From positions 1-42,911 of the forward strand of contig JALHNZ010000021.1 in NCBI GenBank assembly GCA_022843265.1: DNA of 42,911 nucleotides. The letters are read 5' to 3'. The DNA is from Gemmatimonadaceae bacterium (GTDB taxonomy: Bacteria > Gemmatimonadota > Gemmatimonadetes > Gemmatimonadales > Gemmatimonadaceae). The notes below the pieces were generated by a model, which was not told where the DNA came from, searched no databases, and saw only the letters and a list, made by a program, of their open reading frames with translations. How positions within the stretch are numbered: position 1 is the first letter of the stretch; each line of letters begins with the position of its first letter. The translations under genes and the position numbers were made by a program. Of the stretch, positions 23,495 to 32,600 are shown in pieces.

Positions 23495-25957
23495 TCACGA
23501 GTTGGAAAGCCCCTTCAGCCAGCTGGCAAACTGAGCCAAGTCTTCACCGGCCGACGGCTGCGGAGCAGACGTCGGGTTGCCAGCGTCGGAACCTATCACA
23601 GCACCGCCCCTCTCCGCACCCTCTGGTGTTTCGCGCGCGGTGGAGGGGGCGCTGGCCGGATCTGGAAAGAACCGATCGAACGAGAACGATGACGCGGACG
23701 ACGACGCCTCCATGACAGGTGCAGCGCTCATCGGCGCACGCTCACGCTCCGCCTCGGAGGCCGGCGAGAACAACGACGGACCCGGCTGCATTGCATCCTG
23801 ATTGCCGAACGCCTGCGCGAGGGAGCGCGCCGCCATGTCGTCGCTGATCACGGGCATTTCGCCGAAGAGACTGGCGAGGCCGTCGGCGGGCGTTGGTGCG
23901 GACACGGTGACCGCACCGTACGCGGGCGTGCGGCGTACGACGCGAACCGACGCGAGTGCAGCAAAAAACTGTCGCGCAGTGGGTCGTGACATCGGCGCCA
24001 CCAGCGGTACCTGCATCGGTGTCGCGCTTGCGATGGGCGTGGCGCTCGCGATGGGCGTGGCGCTCGAGATGGGTGTGGCGCTTGCGATCGGCGTCACCCC
24101 ATACAACGGTGTGGGCTGCGCCGGTTCCTGCTCAAGCACAGCCTGCGGCGCGCGCTCTTCCGCCAGCGTCGCACGCAGTTCGGCCAGACGACTGGTCAGC
24201 ACCTCGTCGTAGGGTCGGCGACTGACCAGCTCCTCATAGACGCTGACCGCGCGATCGACAAAGCCCTGCGCTACGAGCAACTCCGCCATGGTCTCCGTCA
24301 CGAACGCCGGATTGCTGTCGCTCTCGACCGATTCGACGTCCGACATGTCGTCGCCTTCGTGTTCGTCTTCGGCCACGGCACTCCACGGCGCTTCGGCGCT
24401 CCACAGCGGCGGATCCTCGTCGATCAACGCGACCGCCTCGTACTCCGCCGTCGTAATGCGTTCCGCCACGTCGACATCGTCCGCTTCGTCCGGCCCGACG
24501 TCCGCCAGCGCGACCGGTGCCAACTCCGCTTCGATTTCCGGTACGATTTCCGCTTCGATCGCCGCTGCGAACTCCGAGGCAATCTCCGGTTCGATCTCGG
24601 ATTCAATCTCCGGCTCGATCACCGGTTCGATCACCGGTTCGAGCACCGGTTCGACCACTTCACGGCCGAACGCCTCATCGACGACCGCGCTGTCGATCGG
24701 CGTCCGTGCCCGTGCGGGGGTGAACGCGCGGCTGCTCAAGACGGCCGTGTCGGGCCACTCCTGGGCCACCAGTCCTTCCTCGAACGCATCAGCATCGTCG
24801 AGTGCCGGCGCCGCAGGTGCGGGCGCCGCAGGTGCGGGCGCCGAATCATCTTCGGAGAAGCTGTGCACCTCGATCAGCGCGTCCTGCGAATCCAGCACAC
24901 CAAACGATCCCGCGCTCGACGTCGTGAGGTGATGACTCTCATCATCATGTACTTCGAATGGATCATTCGACGCGAATGCATCGAGGGCAACCGCGAGCGG
25001 ATCAGCGTTCGGTGCGGCCGTCTCACCATCTGCTTCGAGCGGCGTCTCGAGGAAATCCGGAATCTCCAGCGCGACGTCATCATGATCATTGGCATCAGTG
25101 AAGCCGTTCGCATGATCGCTGGCGAAATCGCCGTGGAAATCCGCCGCTGCATCTTCACGCGTATCGCCCGCGTCGGCGAGCAATGCGTCAGCGAGCAGCG
25201 CGTCGTCGAACGCGATCGGCGCTTCCGTGATCGACAGGTCTGCAATCGGCGCCTCGGCAATAGGCGCCTCAGCGAGCAGCGCGTCGTCGAACGCGATGGG
25301 TTCATCGGCGGCCGCATCAGCGACCGGCACTTCGCCCATGGAATCCAGATCCAGCAAGTCCGGCGCTGGCGGCGGTGTCGGGGGCGTGGACGCGACGATC
25401 TGTGAACCGAGTGGCGTCAAAAATGACGGCGTGTGCCACTGCGGTGAGTCAGCCGAGTCGAAGGGATCCTCGACGGCAGGCGCGGGCGCGAGCGGCGGCG
25501 AATAGTCGGTGGGCGCGTTCGGCGAACCGAATGGCGACTGTGACGCGCCGGGCGTCATGCGCTGCGACAACGACGCGAGCAACGACGCGATATCATCATT
25601 GCGCGGATCGGCGTCGAGCACGCGCTCGTACCAGCGTTTGGCGGACAATGCATCGCCCCGTGAACGCGCGATGTCGCCCAGATGCCGCAGGGCGATGAGA
25701 TTCTCCGGATCAAGCTCGAGCGCCGACTCGAAAACCGTCTGCGCCTCCGCCAGCTCCCCGTGCTCGAAGAGCGCCTGACCGAACACAATGTGTCCGCTCA
25801 TGTGCCCGGGCTGTTTGGGCAGATGCTCCCGACAAAGCGCAATGGCCTGGTCGAGATCTCCTGCTTTTCGGTACTCGTTGGCGAGCGGCGCAAAATAGCG
25901 ACGCGGGTTTTCGTCAAATTTGCTGCGGAGCTCGTCAATCCGGGCGCTCGTGCTCAT
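23495..25957 (-). CDS. TPR protein with a long acidic, repeat-bearing linker
   Basis: The protein has about 820 residues and its function is not recognised. Residues 1 to about 135 form TPR units (RYFAPLANEYRKAGDLDQAIALCREHL, HIVFGQALFEHGELAEAQTVFESALELDP, IALRHLGDIARSRGDALSAKRWYERVL). A very acidic, Ala/Pro/Asp/Glu-rich linker follows for some 400 residues, with IEPE-type and APAAPA repeats. A further helical unit (FVTETMAELLVAQGFVDRAVSVYEELVSRRP) is followed by an ATPI-repeat segment and a C-terminal motif ending in EDLAQFASWLKGLSNS. The start is ATG 25957; TTG 25972 is less likely. No signal peptide is present. It heads the aroQ-M24-accB-pilT run, 7 bases before aroQ, and is divergent from ppiD. 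A scaffold role, perhaps with pili, is only a guess. Confidence 0.85.
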   Translation of the reverse strand: MSTSARIDELRSKFDENPRRYFAPLANEYRKAGDLDQAIALCREHLPKQPGHMSGHIVFGQALFEHGELAEAQTVFESALELDPENLIALRHLGDIARSRGDALSAKRWYERVLDADPRNDDIASLLASLSQRMTPGASQSPFGSPNAPTDYSPPLAPAPAVEDPFDSADSPQWHTPSFLTPLGSQIVASTPPTPPPAPDLLDLDSMGEVPVADAAADEPIAFDDALLAEAPIAEAPIADLSITEAPIAFDDALLADALLADAGDTREDAAADFHGDFASDHANGFTDANDHDDVALEIPDFLETPLEADGETAAPNADPLAVALDAFASNDPFEVHDDESHHLTTSSAGSFGVLDSQDALIEVHSFSEDDSAPAPAAPAPAAPALDDADAFEEGLVAQEWPDTAVLSSRAFTPARARTPIDSAVVDEAFGREVVEPVLEPVIEPVIEPEIESEIEPEIASEFAAAIEAEIVPEIEAELAPVALADVGPDEADDVDVAERITTAEYEAVALIDEDPPLWSAEAPWSAVAEDEHEGDDMSDVESVESDSNPAFVTETMAELLVAQGFVDRAVSVYEELVSRRPYDEVLTSRLAELRATLAEERAPQAVLEQEPAQPTPLYGVTPIASATPISSATPIASATPIASATPMQVPLVAPMSRPTARQFFAALASVRVVRRTPAYGAVTVSAPTPADGLASLFGEMPVISDDMAARSLAQAFGNQDAMQPGPSLFSPASEAERERAPMSAAPVMEASSSASSFSFDRFFPDPASAPSTARETPEGAERGGAVIGSDAGNPTSAPQPSAGEDLAQFASWLKGLSNS
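24013..24097. repeat. 18-bp tandem repeat inside the TPR gene
   Basis: About four and a half copies of an 18-base unit (CGATGGGCGTGGCGCTCG and close variants). Two adjacent copies at 24031-24048 and 24049-24066 are identical. The unit is in frame and encodes a six-residue ATPIAS-type repeat on the minus strand. Confidence 0.85.
24584..24655. repeat. 12-bp tandem repeat inside the TPR gene
   Basis: Six in-frame 12-base units based on CACCGGTTCGAT, the last three nearly identical. They encode IEPE/VIEP-type acidic tetrapeptides on the minus strand. Confidence 0.8.
24807..24842. repeat. 15-bp tandem repeat inside the TPR gene
   Basis: Two identical copies of GGCGCCGCAGGTGCG (24807-24821 and 24822-24836) plus a 6-base partial third. 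They encode the APAAPAPAAPA stretch of the linker. Confidence 0.75.
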
Positions 25958-26194
25958 CCGGTCTATCCCCAATGCGTTGTGGTCCCGGCGCGGTCCATCC
26001 GCTCAACGTATGGCGCCACTTCGGGAAGTCAAATGTAGACGGATGTAGAAGTGTTGACGTCACTTGCCTTTACACTCTCGCGTCCCCTACTTTTCCCAGC
26101 TTGTCCCCGACGTGCGCTACGCCTCGAAACCCGAAGCGTCAGCTGCGCGGATCGGGCGTGTTACCAACCTCCCCGTTCGAAGGAGTCCCGCCCC
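25958..26194. promoter_or_regulatory. Divergent promoter region between the TPR gene and ppiD
   Basis: About 235 bases separate the two divergent start codons, so both promoters must lie here. A TTGACG occurs at 26054-26059 on the plus strand, but no good -10 is found at normal spacing. AGGAG at 26181-26185 is the ribosome binding site for ppiD. No RNA gene or repeat was seen. Confidence 0.45.
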
Positions 26195-28027
26195 GTGCTG
26201 CAATCCATGCGGAGCGCTGCGAAATACGTTTGGATCGTGCTCATCATCGCGTTTGTTGGTGGCTTTTTGCTGGTCGACAGCTCTGGCTTGCTCGGACGCG
26301 CACCGGTCACAACCAACACCGTGGTGGCCAACGTTAATGGTGAGGACATCCTCTACCTGAACTGGGAACAGGCCGTTCAGAATCTTGAGCAGCAAGAAGC
26401 CCAGCGCCTCGGTCGTGGCATCACGCTCGACGAGCGCCGCACGCTCGAAGACCGTGCGTTCGACGAACTCGTCAACGACGTCCTACTCCGTCAGGAGTAC
26501 GAGCGGCGGGGCATCTCGGTCACAGATGCGGAGATCATGGACGCGGCCCGACAGAGCCCGCCCCCGGGCGTCGAGCAGAACCCGGATTTCCAGACCGACG
26601 GTCAGTTTGACATCACCAAGTATCAGCGATTCCTCGCCAGCCCGATCGCACGGCAGCAGGGATTGCTCGTTGGCCTTGAGAACTTCTATCGCTCGGAAAT
26701 CCCGCGTCAAAAATTGTTTGATCAGGTGTCATCCGACGTGTGGGTTTCAGAAGCGCGACTGTGGCAGATCTATAAAGACCGCAATGACTCGGCGAAAGTG
26801 AGCTTCGTGGCCTTCCGTGCCGACGCAGATTCCATGAGCAAAGTTGACGTCAGCGACGCCGACGTCTCAAAGTTCTACAACGATAACAAGAAGTTGTTTG
26901 AGCGTCCGGCGCGCGCCGTTCTCTCTCTGATGAACATCGAACGCGCGATCACCGCGGTAGATTCGCAGTCTGCGCGCGCACGCATCGACGCGTTGCGTGC
27001 GGAGATTGTCGGCGGTGCTGATTTCGCATCCGTTGCCATGCGTGAATCCGTTGACACGTCGAGCGCGGTAAACGGTGGATCGCTCGGTGAGAGCACACGT
27101 GGTCGTTATGTCGAACCCTTTGAAACGGCCGCGTATGCGTTGAGTGTTGGAGAGCTCTCGCAGCCTGTGCAAACGCCGTTCGGTTGGCATCTCATTCGCG
27201 TTGACAGCAAGCGCGGCGATACGCTCAATCTGCGTCACTTGCTCATCGCGATCACGCAGAGTGATTCGACGGCGTCGGCCACAGATCGCCTGGCCGATCG
27301 TGTATCAAACATTGCCGCCGGCGTAACGGAGTCGGCGCTGTTCGACAGCGCGGCCACCGAACTTGGTCTGCCGGTATCGCAGGTCGTGGCCACCGAAAAC
27401 GAGCCGCTCAACTTTGCCGGTCGGTATGTGCCAGGCATGAGCGCCTGGGCGTTCAGTGGCACGCAGATCGGTGAATCCAGTGATCTGCAAGACGCGCCGG
27501 AAGCCTACTACATCGGACGTCTCGACTCACTCCGCGCTGGCGGCGTTGCGCCGCTGGACGATGTGAAGGATGACATTCGCCGCCGTCTTGAGCGTCAGAA
27601 GCGCGTGGACGCCCTTGTTCCCAAGGCACAGGCCCTGGCGTCGGCGGCCCGTTCCTCGACGCTTCCGACCGCCGCAGCCGCGCAAGGTTTGACGGTTGAG
27701 CAGACTGACCGTTTTGGTCGCTCTTCGTTGGTACCGGGACTCGGCCAGTTCACCGCTGCCGTTGGCGCCGCGTTCGGTCTCAAGATGGGCGAAGTCAGCC
27801 AGCCGGTGAAAACGCAGGACGGTGTATTTGTTGTGCAGCTCGACGAGTTTGCACCCGCAGACAGCGCCGACTTTGCTCTGATCAGCCCGGTGTTCCGTAT
27901 GCAGACCGTGCAGTCGCTCAAGCAGGAGCGCGTGCAGCAATATCTGCTGGGCATGCGTGAAAACGCGAAGATCAAAGACGATCGCAAGAAGATTCAGGCG
28001 AACCTGCGTCGACAGGTTCCGCTCTGA
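26195..28027 (+). CDS. PpiD/SurA-like membrane-anchored peptidyl-prolyl isomerase
   Basis: The protein has 610 residues and resembles PpiD, a periplasmic chaperone fixed to the inner membrane that helps newly exported proteins fold. One membrane segment (about 11-27, YVWIVLIIAFVGGFLLV) is followed by a SurA_N-like helical domain (VVANVNGEDILYLNWEQAVQ to about 230). A parvulin-type rotamase unit follows, with GGADFASVAMRESVDTSSAVNGGSLGES and PVQTPFGWHLIRVDS. A second, degenerate parvulin-like unit lies nearer the C-terminus (FGRSSLVPGLGQ, VSQPVKTQDGVFVVQLDE). The start is GTG 26195, because AGGAG lies 9 bases before it. ATG 26207 is four codons later and has no site at good distance. It is the only plus-strand gene in this part and ends at a strong terminator. 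Confidence 0.9.
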   Translation: MLQSMRSAAKYVWIVLIIAFVGGFLLVDSSGLLGRAPVTTNTVVANVNGEDILYLNWEQAVQNLEQQEAQRLGRGITLDERRTLEDRAFDELVNDVLLRQEYERRGISVTDAEIMDAARQSPPPGVEQNPDFQTDGQFDITKYQRFLASPIARQQGLLVGLENFYRSEIPRQKLFDQVSSDVWVSEARLWQIYKDRNDSAKVSFVAFRADADSMSKVDVSDADVSKFYNDNKKLFERPARAVLSLMNIERAITAVDSQSARARIDALRAEIVGGADFASVAMRESVDTSSAVNGGSLGESTRGRYVEPFETAAYALSVGELSQPVQTPFGWHLIRVDSKRGDTLNLRHLLIAITQSDSTASATDRLADRVSNIAAGVTESALFDSAATELGLPVSQVVATENEPLNFAGRYVPGMSAWAFSGTQIGESSDLQDAPEAYYIGRLDSLRAGGVAPLDDVKDDIRRRLERQKRVDALVPKAQALASAARSSTLPTAAAAQGLTVEQTDRFGRSSLVPGLGQFTAAVGAAFGLKMGEVSQPVKTQDGVFVVQLDEFAPADSADFALISPVFRMQTVQSLKQERVQQYLLGMRENAKIKDDRKKIQANLRRQVPL

Positions 28028-28047
28028 TCACCCAGTGAGACACAAGT

Positions 28048-28086
28048 AAAACGCCCCCGACATCGCAACGATGTCGGGGGCGTTTT
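28048..28086. terminator. Bidirectional intrinsic terminator between ppiD and tatA
   Basis: AAAACGCCCCCGACATCG (28048-28065) pairs perfectly over 18 bases with CGATGTCGGGGGCGTTTT (28069-28086), with a CAA loop. T-rich ends occur on both strands. It is 20 bases past the ppiD stop and 21 bases past the tatA stop, so it serves both converging units. Confidence 0.93.
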
Positions 28087-28107
28087 CTTGCGCTGGTGGA
28101 GCGAACG

Positions 28108-28365
28108 TCAGTTCAACAAGCGCTTGGGCTCTGGACGCTCTTCTTCCGGCGTGACCGTTGCGGTGGGCTGAGGCGCGCCGACCGCACGATCGGAACGCGG
28201 TGGCTCGGTGATGGCCTTCTGGGCGTCGTTCAAGTTACGCTTGAACTCGGTAATACCCTTGCCAAATGATCCTGCGATTTCCGGGATCCGCTTTGCTCCG
28301 AAGAGCAGCAGCACCACCACCAGAATGATCAGGATCTCGGTGAATCCCATATTGCCGAAGTTCAT
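28108..28365 (-). CDS. tatA: Sec-independent protein translocase TatA/TatE
   Basis: The protein has 85 residues, with one membrane helix (about 9-21, [13 protein letters not shown]), the FG hinge and the [24 protein letters not shown] amphipathic helix typical of TatA. A Pro/Glu-rich variable tail follows. Many copies of TatA form the pore that moves folded proteins across the inner membrane with TatC. The residue before the membrane helix and the FGAKRIPE motif fit TatA rather than TatB. The start is ATG 28365 with AGGAG 5 bases ahead; the stop of the preceding gene lies inside this site. It closes the operon, before the shared terminator. The partner tatC is about 13 kb away in the window (41578-42363). 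Confidence 0.93.
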   Translation of the reverse strand: MNFGNMGFTEILIILVVVLLLFGAKRIPEIAGSFGKGITEFKRNLNDAQKAITEPPRSDRAVGAPQPTATVTPEEERPEPKRLLN

Positions 28366-28373
28366 TGTTACTC

Positions 28374-28652
28374 CTAGAACAGGGAGCGTGCGATGAGGTA
28401 CGCGATGAGGACGCCCACCAAGCTCAGCAACGAAACATCGAGCGCAACTGGGCCGAGCGCAAACTTCAATATAATCAGATCAATGGGCAACGGTCCAACC
28501 GAAGGTTGAACCCCCGCCGTCAAAAACTCCTTCACAGCCCCGGCTGGCAGGAACCGGCGCGCGAGCTGCGCCATCAACCCACCGGCAACAAACCCGGAGC
28601 TGAGCACCAGCAGATGAAACACCGGACGGTGTTTCGAGGGTCCTTTCGCCAT
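28374..28652 (-). CDS. Small membrane protein, DUF4321-like
   Basis: The protein has 92 residues with two membrane segments, at about 12-30 ([19 protein letters not shown]) and about 66-90 ([23 protein letters not shown]). Between them lies a short extracytoplasmic loop containing [25 protein letters not shown]. The pattern of FLTxGVxPSxGPxxxDL followed by a membrane segment matches my recollection of DUF4321, a family of unknown function. The ATG at 28652 shares a base with the stop of the polyprenyl synthase gene (TGATG), and GTG 28655 is an alternative start. tatA follows 8 bases later. Its role is unknown. Position suggests an inner-membrane function. Confidence 0.8.
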   Translation of the reverse strand: MAKGPSKHRPVFHLLVLSSGFVAGGLMAQLARRFLPAGAVKEFLTAGVQPSVGPLPIDLIILKFALGPVALDVSLLSLVGVLIAYLIARSLF

Positions 28653-29656
28653 CACCAGCGCCTGTCCACGGCGTAACCAATCGCATCAAGCAACACGGCA
28701 CGCGCTGGACTGTCAGGTACGCCAGACAGCGCCTCTTCGGATTCCTGCGCGAACTGATCCGCTCGCCGGCGCGCGTATTCAAGCCCGCCCGACTCCCGCA
28801 CCATATTGATGACCTCGTTCACCGAATCCTCGTCGGGCTGCGGCGTGGCAAACAGCGCTTCGACGCGCCCACGTTCCGCCGGAGACATCTGACGAAGGGC
28901 CGCGATCAGCGGCAGCGTCACCTTGTGCTCCCGCAAATCGAGCCCGCTCGGCTTGCCGGTCATCTCTGACGTCTCGGTGTAGTCGAGCAAATCATCGGCG
29001 ACTTGAAATGCCATACCGAGCCGCTCACCGTAGCGTGCAAGGGCATCGTGATGCGCTTCAGCACCACACAGTGCACCCACAGAACACGCCGCCACAAACA
29101 GCGCCGCCGTTTTCGATTTGATCAGCCGCTCGTAATCGACTTCCGTAAACGCGAGCGCATCGAACGCCGCCAGCTGACGCATTTCTCCGAGCGTCATGGC
29201 GTCTGATGCATTCGAGACCGCGCGCATGATTTCAATGTCACCGAGCTTGACTAACTCACGCATGACGCGCGAGTAGAGAAAATCGCCCATGATCACGGAG
29301 ATCTGATGACTGAACAGCGCGTTCACCGTTGGCATACCGCGTCGCAGCACGGAATGATCAACTGCGTCATCGTGAATGAGCGTGGCGAGATGCAACAGCT
29401 CGACAACGGCAGCACAGGTGATCGCACGCGGTTGCATACGATCTTCCACAGCTGCTGAAAGAAGTGTGAGTGTGGGACGCAGAAGTTTTCCCTTCATGCT
29501 CAGCAGATGGTCGCCCACCTCCTGCACCAAGGGTACGTCGGCAGTGACGATGCGCCGGATTTCTCCAGGCACCGCCTCGAGCTCCCCGCGAACGGGGGCT
29601 TGGATGTCGCGAAGAGCAGCGGCCAGTGCTGACGGGGTGCGCGCGGATACAGTCAT
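28652..29656 (-). CDS. All-trans polyprenyl diphosphate synthase
   Basis: The protein has 334 residues of the class I trans-prenyltransferase family and extends an allylic diphosphate with isopentenyl units to make the side chain of menaquinone or ubiquinone. The first aspartate-rich motif is DDAVD (96-100) in LATLIHDDAVDH, and the second is DDLLD (221-225) in FQVADDLLDY. KGKLLRPTL binds diphosphate. The residues four and five places before the first motif are small (T92, A91) and not aromatic, which fits a long-chain product such as octaprenyl or heptaprenyl; exact length is not shown. The start is ATG 29656, overlapping the stop of the long TPR gene by four bases (ATGA). The next gene overlaps its stop. 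Confidence 0.93.
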   Translation of the reverse strand: MTVSARTPSALAAALRDIQAPVRGELEAVPGEIRRIVTADVPLVQEVGDHLLSMKGKLLRPTLTLLSAAVEDRMQPRAITCAAVVELLHLATLIHDDAVDHSVLRRGMPTVNALFSHQISVIMGDFLYSRVMRELVKLGDIEIMRAVSNASDAMTLGEMRQLAAFDALAFTEVDYERLIKSKTAALFVAACSVGALCGAEAHHDALARYGERLGMAFQVADDLLDYTETSEMTGKPSGLDLREHKVTLPLIAALRQMSPAERGRVEALFATPQPDEDSVNEVINMVRESGGLEYARRRADQFAQESEEALSGVPDSPARAVLLDAIGYAVDRRW

Positions 29657-32600
29657 CGCGCGCCCCGATCAAGGGCGGCCAGGCGGTCGGCGACGTCTCG
29701 GAAGTTTATGTCGGTTGCGTACACGCGTTGAAAATAGCTCCGTGCCTCGTCTCGGCGCTGCAGGGCCTCACACGCATATCCCAACAAGTAGAGCACACCT
29801 ACCCGTTGATCGTCGTTCAGCCCGGGTTCATGCAACGCCCGAGATAGAACGGTTACGGCCACCGGAAGGCTCCCTTTTTCGATAAAACACTGGCCGAGCG
29901 CTTCGTACGCGGGCAGACGATGCGTTGGACTGCGCAACGCGCGCTGGAATTCCGCAACGGCATCGTCGAGCAAACCCATTTCCTTGTAGGCCACGCCGAG
30001 GTCGTAATGGCTTTCATAATCTTCGTCGCCAAGGCTCCGCGCGACGCCCTCGCGAAAGTTTTGTAGCAGTCGATCAAAATCGGCGTCTTCGTCACCCGTT
30101 ACCGTGGGCTCCTTCACGCGCATGCGTGTGTCCCGAGTGGCATCCCCATCGGAGAGCCAGTCGGTCAGGCTGACGTAGCCGTCATCCTGCTGCTTGACGG
30201 GGGGATTAGGCGACGGCGGCGGCGGTGCGGCGTCACCGAGTGCGGCCCGCGCGCGATCGTCCCATGGATCAAGTTCGAGCACGCGCGCGTAGACCGGCTC
30301 GGCGCGCTGCGCGTGGCCCGTGCGAACGAGCGCGTCGGCCAAATCGAGATAGCTCTCGCGCAGACGCTCGGGGTCGGCCAGGCGCGCGGCCAACTCAACG
30401 CGCTTGTGATGATATGTGACCACATCTGGCGAGACGCGTACCATCTCATCACTGACTTTGGCGGCGTCGCTGAGCGCGCCCTCAACCTCGAGGCCGAGTA
30501 CCGTCGCAGCGAGCTCATCCATACCAGCTTCGAGCTGTCCGGCTTCGAGCAGTGCTTCGGCGAGGCGACGGCGACGCGCCCAATCACCAGGGTGGCGTTC
30601 GACCTCTTCGCGCAGCCGAGTGCAGCGATCGAGCGCGAGGTTGATCGAGGTGGCTGGTGTGCGCGGTGTAAGAATCGCGTCCAGGTCGACGAGGTCGTCG
30701 TCGAATGTTGCGTCGGGCGCCGTGTGTACCGCCGCATCCATTGGCGTGTCCACCGACGCATTTGCCGACGCGTCCAGCGACATATCCGGCGACGCAACCC
30801 CCGTCACATCCCCCGTCACATCCCCCGTCACATCCCCCGTCACATCCAGCGACGCATACGGGGTGTCATCCGGGGAGGCAACCAGCGGCTCATCAACCGT
30901 CTCGGCAAGCATGGCCTCAGGCGTCGCCACCGACACGGCTTCGCTGCGCTCCACGTCCTGTTCCGCAGCGTCGTCTAGCTCGAAATCCACCAGCTCGGTC
31001 ACGGGCGCAGCTGCCGCCGGTGGTGTGAGCAAGGCATCGGGATACACAATCGGCGGGAGCTCGCCCGGCAGAATGAAGTCGTGCGGATTGAGCCGCTCGC
31101 GAGGCGCATTCAAGAGCACGGGCGGGGCATGCTCGAGATCCGGACGATCGTCCTCGCTCAGCATGTCGTCCATGGGCTCGACGTCGATATACTCGAGCGT
31201 GCCCGCCGGCGTGTCGCGCTCAACGTCGAGGAACTCCAACGGCGCCACCGGCGTCTCAAGGCGCGCGACCAGCGGCGTCACCGGTGTGTCGAACCCCGTC
31301 AGCGGCTCGCTGTCCGGCTCCAGGCCCTCGACGCTATCGATGGTTCCCAAGGGCTCGAACTCATCCGGTTCGCCCAGCTCGCCCAGCTCCCCGATTGACT
31401 CGACGGCGTCGAGATCGAACGCCGCGAACGCATCAGCAGGCTCGTTCTCCTCAGGGGGTTCGATACGCTGCGATTCGTCGAACGCAATAAATGGCAGCTC
31501 TACCGGCTCTGTCGGCGTTAGCGTTGGCGTTGGCTCGATGAACGCCACGTCTTCGCTGGACGGGAGTTCTTCCACCGACTCACCCGTCTCGTCTTGAGCG
31601 ATCCAGCTAATATCTGACGTGAGATCTGACGTGAGATCTGACGTGAGATCATCCGACGTAACATCCTCAAAAACAACGCTTTCGAGCATCTCACTCGGCG
31701 CGCCTTCTGCCGGAATGTCACGCGAATCCTCGGTCACCTCCGCAACATCCGACTCCTGAGAGAACGTCGCGAGATCGGCCAGCATCGCCGCGTCGTCGGC
31801 CGCCATTTCCTCGTCGTACGTCTCAAGTGACAACAGGTCGACGTCGAATCCGCCGCCCGCTGAGACAGGATCCGGCGCCGACTCCAGCTCGCCCGCTGTG
31901 TCGAATGCTGCCGCGTGCTCCGCTGATTCAGACAGCAGCAGTTCGCCATGGGCACCTTCGGCGTGTTCTGCCTCCAGAAGCACGTCGTCAGACACGAGCC
32001 CGTCGAGCGCCTCCGACTCGACAGCAACCGCGTCGACCGGCGCAAAACCCAACGCGTCGGTCAGTCCACTCGGCGCCACAAGTGAGTCGGTGGCACCGAG
32101 ATCGCCTGCATCTGGCAACAGCGACGGCACGTCCAGGTCGGCCGCAGCAACCTCGGTGTGCGTGCTCTCGAGCCCATCAAGATGCCAATCGTCGTCGGCC
32201 GCCTCTCCGAGGTCGGTCGGATCGAAAATCAGCAGATCGTCGAGCGAGTTCGTCCGGGCGGGCTTTTCTTGAGGCGCCGGAGTCGCAGGCGCAACGAACG
32301 GTTCAAACGCGGGCTCGCCAAGCGGCGGAGTCAGAGACGCTTTCGAATCGTAGTCGATGTCGAGAAACACCAGGCTGGCGGCCGGCTTGGACTCAGCCGC
32401 CGCCGACGATTCTGCCGCAGTCGGCAACTCGATGCCAACGTGCACCGCGTGCTCTTCCACGAGGCGACGCACCTCCTCCAGCTCGGGCATAAGGCCAGCC
32501 ACTTCGGCGAGCGAGCGCATCGCTTCGTCGGTTCGGCCTTCCTGCCGCATGCGGGTCGCATACTCAAGGAAGTTCCGCGTGGCATCACCGCGCATGCCCT

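Noticed and set aside
24288-25405. Long Ser/Ala-rich and Arg-rich plus-strand frames opposite the TPR gene
   Set aside because: They mirror the acidic repeats of the minus-strand gene; composition is what antisense reading of Asp/Glu/Ala codons gives.
30313-31597. Ser/Thr-rich and Arg-rich plus-strand frames opposite the large TPR gene
   Set aside because: They are shadows of the minus-strand protein; the apparent repeats are the same 12-bp units read in reverse.
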